Origin: an uncultured Rhizobiaceae group bacterium
GTDB lineage: Bacteria > Pseudomonadota > Alphaproteobacteria > Rhizobiales > Rhizobiaceae
Assembly: GCA_937930845.1 (NCBI GenBank)
Contig: CALHBJ010000007.1
Location: 186,001-250,000, forward strand
Reading direction: 5' to 3'
Length of the DNA: 64,000 bases
The notes under the pieces were generated by a model. It saw only the letters and a list, made by a program, of their open reading frames with translations. It was not told the DNA's origin and ran no database searches. This document shows positions 20,516 to 30,086 of this stretch, piece after piece. Numbering within the stretch: position 1 is the first letter of the stretch; each line of letters starts with the position of its first letter. Made by a program: the position numbers and the translations under genes.

Positions 20516-22217
20516 ATTTCACGACCTGGCTGACCTGCGGGCTGAACAGGCAAAACTGCTGAACAGGGGTGCCAAATCTTCTGCAATCCCGGTGCTCTTT
20601 GTGATTGTCAATAGCAGCATTTTGCTCCTGTTAACCGGTCACGGCACACCCACTTTCATTTGGACAGGCCTCGCTTTGCTTATGGTCGGTGCAACACTGA
20701 TTTATCCAAGGCTCAATCCCGTTTTCACAATAACCCGGGAGAGAGCGCCTCGGTATCTATTTGGGCACGTCGCCATCACGGCTGTTACCGGCTTGGTCTG
20801 GGCATTTTGTTGCCTGTTTCTTCTTGATGTGACCAGCCGCGTCAGCCTGACGGTTTGCCTGCTCGCCCCCTGTTCCATCACACTCGGCGGGTTGTTTCCA
20901 TCGTCGATATACAGACCGGCCTATATTGCCCTTGCAGCAACAGCGCTTTTACCCGTGGCCATCTATCTTATATTTGCTGACGATTGGGCGGTGACGTTTT
21001 CGGGTATCGGCATCCTTGCTTATTTCGGGTTTGGCATGTTCAGCAGCGCAAAAACCGAAGTGGCGATGCGCGATACCCTTATCGCCAGACTTCAAAACTC
21101 TGCCTTTGAAACCATTTCCGAGAAAAACAAGCAGGTGGAAAGTTTACTAGAGGAGAACACCCGCTTTATTGCCGCCATCAGTCACGACCTGGTTCAGCCC
21201 ATACGCGCTGCAACCAATTTTGTAACCCTGCTCAAACAGACAAAACTGACTCCAAGCCAAGCTGAGCTTATCGACAAGCTGAACATGACACTCCAAAGCC
21301 AAGGCGTCCTTTGGAAGGACCTTCTTGAACGCAGCACACTTGATAAATACGAGCTGACGCCTTCAATCGAACATCTGAAATTAGCCGACTTATTGGCCGC
21401 CACGACCTCTGAGTTTGAAGCCTTGGCGCATATGCGCGGTATCTCGTTTGACGAGAAGTTGGGCGATTACCATGTGCATTGCGATGCGACGATGCTGGAC
21501 CGGATTGTTCGCAATCTTTTGTCGAACGCGGTGAAATACACACAACCCGGTGGCTGGGTAAAACTGGCCGCTGAGATGAAGGATGACAAGATCGTCCTCT
21601 CGGTATCCGATAACGGTCCCGGCATTCCCGAAGAACAACAAACGCGCGTTTTTGAAGAGAAAGTACGGTTGCAAGCGACCCGGAACCAACCGGGCCTGGG
21701 CCTTGGTCTTCACATCGCCAAAAGTCTCGCTGAAGCACTGGGGGCACCAATTATGCTACAGTCAAAACCAGGAGCTGGAACATCCGTCCTACTGACCTTG
21801 GCGAACGCTGAAAACGCCGAACCTGAAAATCTACAAACTGTTTTGGTTATCGGTAATGCCCAACATAAGATTTATGGCGAATGGATGCCTATGCTTTCTT
21901 CCTGGAAGATGAGAGCCGTTCAGGCGCGAAACCTTAAGGAAGCGGGGCAACTTATCGACTTGTTGGGCGAAACACCGCAGGTGATCTTTGTCAGTGCTGA
22001 GTGCTTTGAAGAAAATGAATATCCATGGGACGATCTGGCAAGGCTGAGCGAGGGCTTCAACGCTGCACCCATGCTCTATTTGGAAACAGTCACCAAAATA
22101 CCGGAATACTTCTCTGATCGAATGGCACAGGCAAAAGTGCCCGTTGAAGTTTCAAACACGCCTATAAAGGCGGCGGAATTGCGACTGCTGTTTAATTCCC
22201 ACGCCAGTCAGCAATGA
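20496..22217 (+). CDS. Membrane histidine kinase with degenerate C-terminal receiver
   Basis: A 573-residue inner-membrane sensor kinase. Residues about 30-190 form five or six membrane segments with no periplasmic sensor domain. A short coiled coil leads to the H-box FIAAISHDLVQPIRAATNF, with the phospho-accepting His at about residue 230, then the N-box RNLLSNAVKYT, G1 DNGPGIP and G2 GLGLGLHIA. The last ~120 residues resemble a receiver fold, but the acidic pair is lost (VLVIGNAQ), the phospho-Asp position reads FVSAEC and the Lys position reads VEVSNTP, so it should not be phosphorylated. ATG 20496 overlaps the symporter end by 20 nt; a TTG at 20457 is possible. It converges on the response regulator, its likely partner. 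Confidence 0.85.
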   Translation: MTQPSVEFHDLADLRAEQAKLLNRGAKSSAIPVLFVIVNSSILLLLTGHGTPTFIWTGLALLMVGATLIYPRLNPVFTITRERAPRYLFGHVAITAVTGLVWAFCCLFLLDVTSRVSLTVCLLAPCSITLGGLFPSSIYRPAYIALAATALLPVAIYLIFADDWAVTFSGIGILAYFGFGMFSSAKTEVAMRDTLIARLQNSAFETISEKNKQVESLLEENTRFIAAISHDLVQPIRAATNFVTLLKQTKLTPSQAELIDKLNMTLQSQGVLWKDLLERSTLDKYELTPSIEHLKLADLLAATTSEFEALAHMRGISFDEKLGDYHVHCDATMLDRIVRNLLSNAVKYTQPGGWVKLAAEMKDDKIVLSVSDNGPGIPEEQQTRVFEEKVRLQATRNQPGLGLGLHIAKSLAEALGAPIMLQSKPGAGTSVLLTLANAENAEPENLQTVLVIGNAQHKIYGEWMPMLSSWKMRAVQARNLKEAGQLIDLLGETPQVIFVSAECFEENEYPWDDLARLSEGFNAAPMLYLETVTKIPEYFSDRMAQAKVPVEVSNTPIKAAELRLLFNSHASQQ

Positions 22218-22236
22218 AACAGCTTTTGCCCACATA

Positions 22237-22851
22237 TTACCACGTTTTCGTCAGCCCGAGAGAAGCTGCCTTTTGAACACATTCAACGCGGTTGCGCACA
22301 CCCAGAACCGAATAGATATTTTTCAAGTGGGTTTTGACCGTGTTCTCACTGATCTTTAGTTGATTTGAAATATCGCCATTGCTGGCGCCGGTAGTCAGAA
22401 GCTTCACGATTTCCAGCTGACGCGGTCCCAGATTTTCGGCCGCTACAGTCTGAATTTTACGTCGACGGCTTTTGAGACCCAGCAGATCTTCAATTGCATT
22501 CGATAGTTCCAGAAAATCGTCGCCTTTGTGTACAAAGCGGTCTGCGCCGGCTGCAAATGTTTCCACATCGGACAGAGCTTTATCAACACCTGAAACGATT
22601 ACGACAGGAAAAGAATATCCCTTGTTTCGAAGGGACTTAACAAGCATGAGGCCGTTCATTCTTGTCATGCTTAGGTCAGTGATAACGAGATCAAATCTGG
22701 TGCCAGAATCCATGGATTGAAGGAGTTCAACACCATCACTGAATGCAACAGTCTGAATGTTTTCGCCCATATTGTCGATGAGTTGCGTCATCCCTGCAAG
22801 GAACAACGCATGATCATCAACCACAGCAATTCTCTTGGATGCAGCAGCCAA
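22237..22851 (-). CDS. NarL/LuxR-type response regulator
   Basis: A 204-residue two-component regulator. The receiver domain (about 1-125) has the acidic pair VVDDH, phospho-Asp59 in VITDLSM, and the Lys in FVHKGDD. The C-terminal LuxR helix-turn-helix (about 140-200) reads LGPRQLEIVKLLTTGASN and SENTVKTHLKNIYSVLGV. The start codon is TTG 22851 with GGGGG just upstream. It is convergent with the kinase, 19 nt apart, which suggests a cognate pair. A CACCCGAAAGGGTG palindrome 76 bp upstream of the start, shared with the ialB locus, may be its own operator (inference). Confidence 0.9.
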   Translation of the reverse strand: MAAASKRIAVVDDHALFLAGMTQLIDNMGENIQTVAFSDGVELLQSMDSGTRFDLVITDLSMTRMNGLMLVKSLRNKGYSFPVVIVSGVDKALSDVETFAAGADRFVHKGDDFLELSNAIEDLLGLKSRRRKIQTVAAENLGPRQLEIVKLLTTGASNGDISNQLKISENTVKTHLKNIYSVLGVRNRVECVQKAASLGLTKTW

Positions 22852-22927
22852 GCCCCCAAGTCCTTTTCTACGCAGTCAGCCCAATGATTCCCGCTCGCAA
22901 CATAGGCCCAAACCGCACCGCCGCAAT

Positions 22928-22941
22928 CACCCTTTCGGGTG
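22928..22941. promoter_or_regulatory. CACCCGAAAGGGTG palindrome upstream of the response regulator
   Basis: Written on the plus strand as CACCCTTTCGGGTG, this is the exact complement of the 18520-18533 site, so both copies face their downstream gene the same way. Including flanks, TCACCCGAAAGGGTGA matches the ialB copy at 15 of 16 positions. Confidence 0.6.
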
Positions 22942-23458
22942 ACGGGCCAAATGAGCCGAGATTTTCGCTAAATGGTTAAATTCAAGGCGCAAATTTCAGT
23001 CACAATTCCAACTTGAGCGATCTTGCAGGCAATTCGAACCATCCGTCTTATGAAGTTACTCACGATGCCAAAGGGAAGCAATTAATTGCCCCAAGGCATT
23101 GTGGTTGAGTGCGAGCTTTCAAAATGTGCAGGATACAACGGCATTCGATATTTACTAGAACTGAGCGAATTTTTTACCGATTCTGAACGCCGCTATTGCT
23201 CGTTAGATTTTTGCCAATTTCCATTCATTTGAAAGACAATCACTTGGCCATATTGCGCACGAATGGATGCCTTAACCGCTGAAATTTACCCCAGTATCTT
23301 GTCTAATCCAGCTTCTCGTTGGTGATCAGCAACTCCCTTGATTTGAAACATCAATTTGCACCGGCGATTGTGAAAACTCGGGTTTCACACAGCGCAAAAC
23401 TCCAAAACTTCAAAAAACAGGTTATCGAAAACATGCTCAGACGATAATTGTTGGTCAT
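22942..23458. other. Intergenic region, no gene seen
   Basis: About 500 bases between the response-regulator promoter region and the lacI relic. It is AT-rich with short unrelated open frames only; I see no RNA gene, terminator or family motif. Confidence 0.5.
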
Positions 23459-23470
23459 GAAAACGTTTTC
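23459..23470. promoter_or_regulatory. LacI/GalR-type operator
   Basis: GAAAACGTTTTC is a perfect 12-bp palindrome with a central CG, the usual form of LacI/GalR-family operators. It lies 46 bp before the lacI fragment and was probably its autoregulatory site. It has outlived the regulator. Confidence 0.6.
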
Positions 23471-23516
23471 CAGTATATATTTGCGATTATGACGCATTTC
23501 GGCGAGGTCTCCTGTT

Positions 23517-24198
<682 letters not shown>

Positions 24199-24375
24199 AC
24201 GTGGCTGGCACTTGCTGGCTCGAACGAAAGCGAGATTGCGTCGATCACCGGCCACGAACTCGCATCCATTTCCCGCATCATGAAACACTATCTTGGAATG
24301 CATCCGGATCTTGCCAAGCGCGGTATTGGTCAACTAACAGTCTGGTACGATAGCCAGGTGGAAAACAAAACATGA
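24199..24375 (+). pseudogene. Tyrosine recombinase (phage-type integrase), 3' fragment
   Basis: Fused in frame to the GH1 fragment near AALAAV/TWLALAG, the last ~58 codons read LALAGSNESEIASITGHELA, then SISRIMKHYLG and DLAKRGIGQL. This is the C-terminal end of rhizobial phage integrases, with the conserved GH and the Tyr of the active site. The N-terminal and most of the catalytic domain are missing. It sits 95 bp from the 3' end of tRNA-Thr, where such integrases insert, so it marks a lost genomic island. Confidence 0.8.
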
Positions 24376-24394
24376 GCATCGTGAGACATATGAG

Positions 24395-24437
24395 ACATGA
24401 GACACACAATTTGCAGTCTCATGTTCGTCTCATGTTC
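24395..24437. repeat. Inverted and tandem repeats between integrase relic and tRNA-Thr
   Basis: ACATGAGAC (24395-24403) pairs with GTCTCATGT (24416-24424). The right arm is part of an exact 11-bp tandem repeat, GTCTCATGTTC at 24416-24426 and 24427-24437. It may be an integrase arm-binding site or the terminator of the integrase gene. Confidence 0.55.
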
Positions 24438-24469
24438 TCATGCAACAGAAGCTAAGTCATTGAAATATT

Positions 24470-24545
24470 TGGTGCCCCCACACGGACTCGAACCGCGGAC
24501 CTACTGATTACAAATCAGTTGCTCTACCAGCTGAGCTATAAGGGC
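24470..24545 (-). tRNA. tRNA-Thr (anticodon TGT)
   Basis: Read on the minus strand, the acceptor GCCCTTA pairs with TGGGGGC (two G-U pairs). The D arm is GCTC...GAGC, the anticodon arm ACTGA-TTTGTAA-TCAGT gives anticodon TGT, and the T arm is CGCGG-TTCGAGT-CCGTG. Discriminator A and an encoded CCA end the gene at 24470. It reads ACA codons. Its 3' end faces the integrase relic. Confidence 0.95.
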
Positions 24546-24777
24546 ATCCTGCGGCGCGTTTAGCTTATATGAACTTGGGTCGCAAGTGGGTTTTTTAGAT
24601 TTGAACGGCGTGTCGAAATTCGCTCTGTGGGATCACGCTGCCGGTGCATGTGACTTTCGTTTCGCTGACAAGTTCGTTCACAAGTTCGCTCACGAGGCTG
24701 TTAGCACGTCCCACTGGCATTTTTAGACATTTGCGCTTACACCTCGCGGATTGAACTATTGAAGGACGACGTGGCAA

Positions 24778-26340
24778 ATGACGGTTATCGGCACCCCAAA
24801 AGAACTTGCAAAGGGGGAAAATCGCGTTGCGATGACCCCACAATCGGCAAAAGACCTGCAAAAACTCGGCTTTGAATGCGCCATACAATCTGGTGCCGGA
24901 GAGGCTTCCCGTTTTTCCGATGCAGACTATCGCGCCGCCGGTGTGAAGGTTCTGCGCTCGGCCGCAGAATTGTGGAAACAGGCCGATGTGGTCGCCAAGG
25001 TGCGCCCGGCGACAACAGCGGAAACCAAGAAGTTCCGCAAAGACCAGACCGTTATCAGTTTTGTCTACCCCGCTGAAAGCAAGAAGCTGCTTGAAGCGTC
25101 CGCATCCGCCGGCACAACGCTGGTTGCCCAGGACATGGTGCCGCGCATTTCCAGGGCCCAGAAAATGGATGCCCTGTCGTCCATGGCGAACATTGCCGGT
25201 TATCGCGCGGTCATCGAGGCGGGCAATTCATTTGGGCGCTTCTTCACCGGCCAAATCACCGCCGCTGGCAAGGTGCCTCCCGCCAAAGTGCTGGTCATCG
25301 GAGCTGGCGTTGCGGGCCTGGCCGCCATTGGCGCGGCCCAGTCGCTGGGAGCCATTGTGCGGGCTTTCGATGTGCGCCCGGAAGTGGCCGAACAGATTGA
25401 ATCCATGGGCGCAGAATTCCTGCTGCTTGATTTTGAGGAATCCGGCTCCGGCGAAGGGGGATACGCCGCCCCCTCCTCGCCTGAATTCCGCGAAAAGCAA
25501 TTGGAATTGTTCCGCTCCCAGGCCGAAGAAGTGGACATTGTTATCACAACGGCGCTGATCCCGGGCCGCGATGCGCCAAAACTGTGGCTTAAAGACATGG
25601 TGGAAGCCATGAAGCCCGGCTCTGTGGTTGTTGATCTGGCAGCCGAGCGCGGCGGCAATTGCGACCTGACCGTCAAAGATGAGAAAATTGAAACCGATAA
25701 CGGCGTCACCGTGATCGGCTACACGGATTTTCCAAGCCGCATGGCGACCCAGTCCTCAACGCTTTATGCCACTAATATTCGCCACATGTTGTCTGATCTG
25801 ACCCCGGAAAAAGACGGTGTTATCAATCACAATATGGAAGACGATGTGATCCGGGGTGCCACAGTGGTCCATGGGGGCAAGATTACCTATCCGCCGCCAC
25901 CGCCAAAAATCAAAGCCATTGCCCCCCAACCGAAGGCTGCCCCTGCCCCGACGGCGGAAGAATTGAAAGTTCAGGAAGCCGAGGCTCAGCGCAAGGCAGG
26001 CATACGTGAAATCATGATGCTCACCGGTGGTGCGCTATTTTTGATGTTCATTGGCCTGTTTGCACCGGCCAGCTTCATGCAACACATGATCGTCTTTGCC
26101 TTGGCCTGTTTTGTTGGCTTCCAGGTCATCTGGAATGTCAGCCACGCCTTGCACACACCGTTGATGGCGGTAACCAATGCCATATCGGGCATTATTATTG
26201 TGGGCGCATTGCTGCAGATTGGTTCGTCCAACTGGCTGGTTGTCGTTCTTTCCGCCATTTCCGTATTGATTGCTTCAATCAACATTGTCGGTGGCTTCAT
26301 GGTGACGCGCCGCATGCTCGCCATGTTCCAGAAAAGCTAA
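24778..26340 (+). CDS. pntA: NAD(P) transhydrogenase subunit alpha (fused form)
   Basis: A 520-residue proton-translocating transhydrogenase alpha subunit; with PntB it drives NADPH formation from NADH using the proton gradient. The N-terminal alanine-dehydrogenase-like region ([20 protein letters not shown]) leads to an NAD-binding Rossmann fold [21 protein letters not shown] Pro-rich linker (about 375-400) then leads to four membrane segments at the C-terminus. Many alphaproteobacteria split this subunit in two genes; here it is one. It is 12 nt ahead of pntB, clearly one operon. Confidence 0.97.
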   Translation: MTVIGTPKELAKGENRVAMTPQSAKDLQKLGFECAIQSGAGEASRFSDADYRAAGVKVLRSAAELWKQADVVAKVRPATTAETKKFRKDQTVISFVYPAESKKLLEASASAGTTLVAQDMVPRISRAQKMDALSSMANIAGYRAVIEAGNSFGRFFTGQITAAGKVPPAKVLVIGAGVAGLAAIGAAQSLGAIVRAFDVRPEVAEQIESMGAEFLLLDFEESGSGEGGYAAPSSPEFREKQLELFRSQAEEVDIVITTALIPGRDAPKLWLKDMVEAMKPGSVVVDLAAERGGNCDLTVKDEKIETDNGVTVIGYTDFPSRMATQSSTLYATNIRHMLSDLTPEKDGVINHNMEDDVIRGATVVHGGKITYPPPPPKIKAIAPQPKAAPAPTAEELKVQEAEAQRKAGIREIMMLTGGALFLMFIGLFAPASFMQHMIVFALACFVGFQVIWNVSHALHTPLMAVTNAISGIIIVGALLQIGSSNWLVVVLSAISVLIASINIVGGFMVTRRMLAMFQKS

Positions 26341-26352
26341 GGGGCACCAGAT

Positions 26353-27726
26353 ATGGAAAACGGTTTCATTACCGCTGTCTATGTGACAGCAAGCATTCTT
26401 TTCATCCTGTCGCTTGGCGGCATGAGCAATCAGGAAAGCGCCAAACGCTCGGTCTGGTATGGCATTGCAGGCATGGGCCTGGCGGTGCTTGCCACGCTGT
26501 TTGCGGCCCAGGTGGCCCATTACTGGCTCATCGTCTTGATGCTCGGCATTGGCGCGGCAATTGGTGTTCAGGTGGCCCAAAAGGTCGAAATGACCGGCAT
26601 GCCTCAACTGGTGGCCGCGCTGCACTCATTCGTGGGTCTGGCGGCTGTATTCATCGGCTTGAATTCTGCCATCACGCCGCCGGAAGGCCTGGTGGGCGCT
26701 GAGCGCATTATTCATGAATGGGAAGTTGTGCTGGGCGTGTTTATCGGCGGCGTCACATTTACCGGCTCGGTCATCGCCTACGGCAAGCTTGCTGGGTCAA
26801 TTGATGGCAAACCCCTCACCCTGCCCGGCCGCCACATGCTGAACCTGGCTGGTATGATTTTGTTCGTGCTGCTTGGTTTCGCCTTTGCCTCCCATTGGGG
26901 CATCTGGACCCTGGTCGTGATCATGTTGATTTCGTTTGCGATTGGCGCGCACCTGGTTTTGGCCATTGGTGGTGCAGACATGCCGGTCGTAGTGTCCATG
27001 CTCAATTCCTATTCCGGTTGGGCCGCCGCGGCCACGGGCTTTCTGCTCGGCAATGATCTGCTCATCGTCACCGGCGCGCTTGTTGGCTCTTCCGGTGCGA
27101 TCCTCAGCTACATCATGTGCCGCGCCATGAACCGCAATTTCGTGTCCGTCATACTTGGCGGATTTGGCGGTGCCACAGGGCCTGCCCAGGAGATTGAAGG
27201 CGAAATGGTGGCAACAGATGCTGACGCCGTTGCAACGGCCCTCAATGCGGCAAACAGCGTTGTCATCGTGCCCGGCTACGGCATGGCAGTTGCCCAGGCA
27301 CAAAGCTCAATCAGTGAGCTGACACGCCGCTTGCGCGATGCGGGCAAGAATGTGCGGTTTGCAATTCACCCGGTCGCCGGGCGTTTGCCGGGCCACATGA
27401 ACGTTTTGCTGGCCGAAGCCAAAGTGCCCTACGACATCGTGTTGGAAATGGACGAGATCAACGACGACCTGCCCAATACCGATGTGGTGATGGTCGTGGG
27501 TTCAAACGATATCGTTAATCCAGCGGCCCAGGATGACCCCAATTCTCCCATTGCGGGCATGCCTGTGCTGGAAGTGTGGAAAGCCCAACAGGTATTCGTG
27601 TCCAAGCGCGGCGCGGGCACCGGCTATTCCGGCGTGGAAAATCCGCTGTTCTATAAAGAGAACACGCGCATGTTCTACGGCGATGCAAAGGCTTCAATTG
27701 ATGCGCTGCTGCAAAAGCTTGGCTGA
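26353..27726 (+). CDS. pntB: NAD(P) transhydrogenase subunit beta
   Basis: 457 residues. The first ~260 form about nine membrane helices that carry the proton channel ([39 protein letters not shown]). The C-terminal domain binds NADP(H): [32 protein letters not shown], and [18 protein letters not shown]. It lies directly downstream of pntA, and nadK lies 0.8 kb further on the same strand, so NADP synthesis and reduction are encoded together. Confidence 0.97.
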   Translation: MENGFITAVYVTASILFILSLGGMSNQESAKRSVWYGIAGMGLAVLATLFAAQVAHYWLIVLMLGIGAAIGVQVAQKVEMTGMPQLVAALHSFVGLAAVFIGLNSAITPPEGLVGAERIIHEWEVVLGVFIGGVTFTGSVIAYGKLAGSIDGKPLTLPGRHMLNLAGMILFVLLGFAFASHWGIWTLVVIMLISFAIGAHLVLAIGGADMPVVVSMLNSYSGWAAAATGFLLGNDLLIVTGALVGSSGAILSYIMCRAMNRNFVSVILGGFGGATGPAQEIEGEMVATDADAVATALNAANSVVIVPGYGMAVAQAQSSISELTRRLRDAGKNVRFAIHPVAGRLPGHMNVLLAEAKVPYDIVLEMDEINDDLPNTDVVMVVGSNDIVNPAAQDDPNSPIAGMPVLEVWKAQQVFVSKRGAGTGYSGVENPLFYKENTRMFYGDAKASIDALLQKLG

Positions 27727-27750
27727 CATTAATTGACGTTAGGGAATATA

Positions 27751-27774
27751 TGCTCTGGCCTTCCGGCCAGAGCA
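27751..27774. terminator. Strong hairpin after pntB
   Basis: TGCTCTGGCC (27751-27760) and GGCCAGAGCA (27765-27774) form a perfect 10-bp stem with a TTCC loop, 24 nt past the pntB stop. There is no T-run after it, so transcript-end stabilisation or partial attenuation is as likely as true termination. Confidence 0.55.
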
Positions 27775-27821
27775 GCACTAGGGTGCCGGCAGAGAATCAA
27801 CAGATCTGGAGACCTGCTCCC

Positions 27822-28352
27822 ATGAAATTCTTAAATTCGCTCACAGCGTTCTTTGCTGCGCTCACCATGGTATTGGGCCTTCAACTTGCGCCTGTCGTTG
27901 CCACAAGCGCATCAGCTCAGTCAGTCTGTAAGGGGCTTTCAAAAAGCGCCTGCGGTTCAAACAATTCCTGTTCCTACGTCAATGGGTTCACCCGTACTGA
28001 CGGTGCCAAGGTAAAATCATTCTGCCGTGCCAAGCCCAATAGTGGTGCTGCCGCTTCGAAAAAATCCACGACCAAGAAAAAGACGGCTAAGAAATCCACC
28101 ACAAAACCAAAGGCCGAAAAGGCAAGTGTCGCAAAGAAAGAGGACACCAAGTCCAAGGCTAAAAAGAAGACGGCCAAAAAGCCAACCAAGTCCAAGTCGA
28201 AGACCGCCTCGAAAGATGCGACAAGCGTGACGACCAAAAAGAGCACGAAAAAACCCGCGAAGAAAACCGCAGCTAAAAAGACAACCACCAAGAAAAAGAA
28301 GCCTGCTAAGAAAAAGCCCAAAAAGAAGAAAAAAAGCGCGGCGAGCAGCTGA
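27822..28352 (+). CDS. Exported Lys/Thr-rich protein with Cys-rich head
   Basis: 176 residues. A signal peptide (MKFLNSLTAFFAALTMVLGL, cleavage near ASAQS) precedes a small head of about 45 residues with at least four Cys (VCKGLSKSACGSNNSCSYVN, SFCRAKP). The last ~105 residues are almost only Lys, Ala, Thr and Ser (KKSTTKKKTAKKS-like runs), resembling histone H1 tails. ATG 27822 has GGAG about 10 nt upstream; a start at 27750 would place the signal peptide internally. No function is known to me. An exported polycation could bind DNA, polysaccharide or lipopolysaccharide, but that is speculation. An intrinsic terminator follows. Confidence 0.75.
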   Translation: MKFLNSLTAFFAALTMVLGLQLAPVVATSASAQSVCKGLSKSACGSNNSCSYVNGFTRTDGAKVKSFCRAKPNSGAAASKKSTTKKKTAKKSTTKPKAEKASVAKKEDTKSKAKKKTAKKPTKSKSKTASKDATSVTTKKSTKKPAKKTAAKKTTTKKKKPAKKKPKKKKKSAASS

Positions 28353-28385
28353 TCACTTTCAGCGCCTTTTTCAATACCAAAGATT

Positions 28386-28410
28386 GGCCGCTGCAACAGC
28401 GGCCTTTTTT
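28386..28410 (+). terminator. Rho-independent terminator
   Basis: GGCCGCTG (28386-28393), loop CAA, CAGCGGCC (28397-28404), then TTTTTT. It ends the transcript of the Lys-rich gene and separates it from nadK. Confidence 0.9.
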
Positions 28411-28535
28411 GTGGGCACACGGGGGTAAATTCCGGCACAATTACCATATTGCCAATTGCATGATTGCGCCCAACCCCATGTGCCGCTAGCTTTTTTTCAA
28501 AGCCGTTCAACGGTGCAATGCCACTTGGCTATTCA

Positions 28536-29303
28536 ATGACCCAGTTCAAAGTTTGTTTTCTGTCCAATTCCACCCAAGAAGCGATCACTGCCAAAAAGCA
28601 GCTTGAAGCGGTGTACGATTCCGTCCCGGTCAAGCAGGCTGATGTGATTGTTGCGCTTGGCGGCGACGGGTTCATGCTACAGACCCAACTCAAATTCATG
28701 GATTCCGGCACGCCAGTTTACGGCATGAACAAGGGCACGATCGGCTTTCTCATGAACGAGTTTCATGTTGAAAATCTGCAAAACCGACTGGCGAAGGCGG
28801 TGCGTGCCAAAATCCATCCGCTGGTCATGCAGGTGTTGGATGCCGAGGGCAATGTCCACGCTTCAAGGGCGTTCAATGAGGTATCACTGTTTCGCCAGTC
28901 CGCCCAGGCGGCGCGGTTGCGCATTGAAATTGATGGTAAGGAGCGTATGGACGGGCTTGTCTGTGATGGATTGATGGTGGCAACGCCCCAGGGTTCCACC
29001 GCCTATAATCTTTCCGCCCATGGCCCTATTTTGCCGCTCAAAGCCCCCCTGCTCGCGCTCACACCTGTCAGCGCTTTCCGGCCGCGCAATTGGCGCGGGG
29101 CGCTTTTGCCCAACACCTCAAAGGTCAAAATCACCGCACTGGAACCCGACAAACGCCCGGTCAACGCGGTGGCCGACAACACCGAAATCAAGTCCGCCAT
29201 CGAAGTCATGGTCCATGAAGACCGCAAATCAACCGGCATTCTCATGTTCGACGCCGACCATTCCTGGGAAGAGCGCATATTGGACGAACAGTTTAGGTAT
29301 TAA
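28536..29303 (+). CDS. nadK: NAD kinase
   Basis: A 255-residue cytoplasmic kinase that phosphorylates NAD to NADP. Visible are the GGDG motif in IVALGGDGFMLQT, the conserved YGMNKGTIGFLMNEF, CDGLMVATPQGSTAYNLSA and the DN-E site VADNTEIK. The size fits the short alphaproteobacterial form. I took ATG 28536 (MTQFKVCFLSN), since upstream codons add no conserved residues. Its stop overlaps the stop of the convergent PhyH gene (shared TTAA at 29300-29303). It lies near pntAB, the other source of NADPH. Confidence 0.95.
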   Translation: MTQFKVCFLSNSTQEAITAKKQLEAVYDSVPVKQADVIVALGGDGFMLQTQLKFMDSGTPVYGMNKGTIGFLMNEFHVENLQNRLAKAVRAKIHPLVMQVLDAEGNVHASRAFNEVSLFRQSAQAARLRIEIDGKERMDGLVCDGLMVATPQGSTAYNLSAHGPILPLKAPLLALTPVSAFRPRNWRGALLPNTSKVKITALEPDKRPVNAVADNTEIKSAIEVMVHEDRKSTGILMFDADHSWEERILDEQFRY

Positions 29304-30082
29304 GCTTGCCACACCGTTGGAAACCATTCTTCCGGCAGTGGGTCGTTCATGTTGAGTTTCAGACCAAGTTCGGGGAATGGTGGTGAAACGTCGTGGGGGC
29401 GTGCCACGTAGCGGGCGTCTTCGCCAACGAAGCGGAAGCTGACGGCCCGGCGGCGCGTGTTTGTGGGATTAGCGGGTGCATCGTGCAGGGTGTGGAAGTC
29501 AAAGGCCAGAACATCACCGGGATTGACCGCAAACGACACCACATTTGGATCATCTGCATCCACATCGGGAAATGGTGCGTAATCCGTCACATCCCCTTCC
29601 AGCGGTTCAAGCGTTTTGAAGCGGCGCGGCATATAAGTTTTCTTGTCCCGGTGCGAGCCTTTCATGAAATTCAGGCTTTCAGATTTGGCCACCGGATCAA
29701 GCGGCACCCAAAGGCTCACGGTGCGCGCGCCAGCAACGCAGTAATAGGGCATGTCCTGATGCCATGGTGTGGACGAATTGTTGCCAGGTTCCTTGACCAG
29801 GACATGCTCATGGAAAAACCGGGCCGCACTGGCGCCCATCAATTCGCCCGCCAGTTTTCCCAATGGTCCCTCACTTGCCACATGGAGAAAATCGGGAAAG
29901 CGTTGCCAGTTCACATAGTCGCCAAAATAGGCACCACCCTCCTCCGCATGATTTTTACCATGGGGTCCAGGTGCAGCCAAATTGGCTTCAATTGAAGCCG
30001 CCAGCCGGTCCAGCCATGCACGATCCAACACGTTGCGGACAACCGTTACACCGTCTCGTTGAAATTCTTCCCGGTCCAGCAT
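29300..30082 (-). CDS. Phytanoyl-CoA dioxygenase (PhyH) family protein
   Basis: 260 residues, a cytoplasmic Fe(II)/2-oxoglutarate-type oxygenase. The metal-binding pair is in STPWHQDMPYY, the distal His in FDFHTLHDAPAN, and the likely 2-oxoglutarate Arg in RRRAVSFRF. The start ATG 30082 (MLDREEFQRDG) has AGGGG about 10 nt upstream and follows the GNAT stop by 4 nt; TTG 30112 is an alternative. The GNAT gene just upstream is probably co-transcribed. The substrate is unknown; PhyH relatives hydroxylate acyl-CoA, ectoine or small metabolites. Confidence 0.85.
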   Translation of the reverse strand: MLDREEFQRDGVTVVRNVLDRAWLDRLAASIEANLAAPGPHGKNHAEEGGAYFGDYVNWQRFPDFLHVASEGPLGKLAGELMGASAARFFHEHVLVKEPGNNSSTPWHQDMPYYCVAGARTVSLWVPLDPVAKSESLNFMKGSHRDKKTYMPRRFKTLEPLEGDVTDYAPFPDVDADDPNVVSFAVNPGDVLAFDFHTLHDAPANPTNTRRRAVSFRFVGEDARYVARPHDVSPPFPELGLKLNMNDPLPEEWFPTVWQA

Positions 30083-30086
30083 CTGA

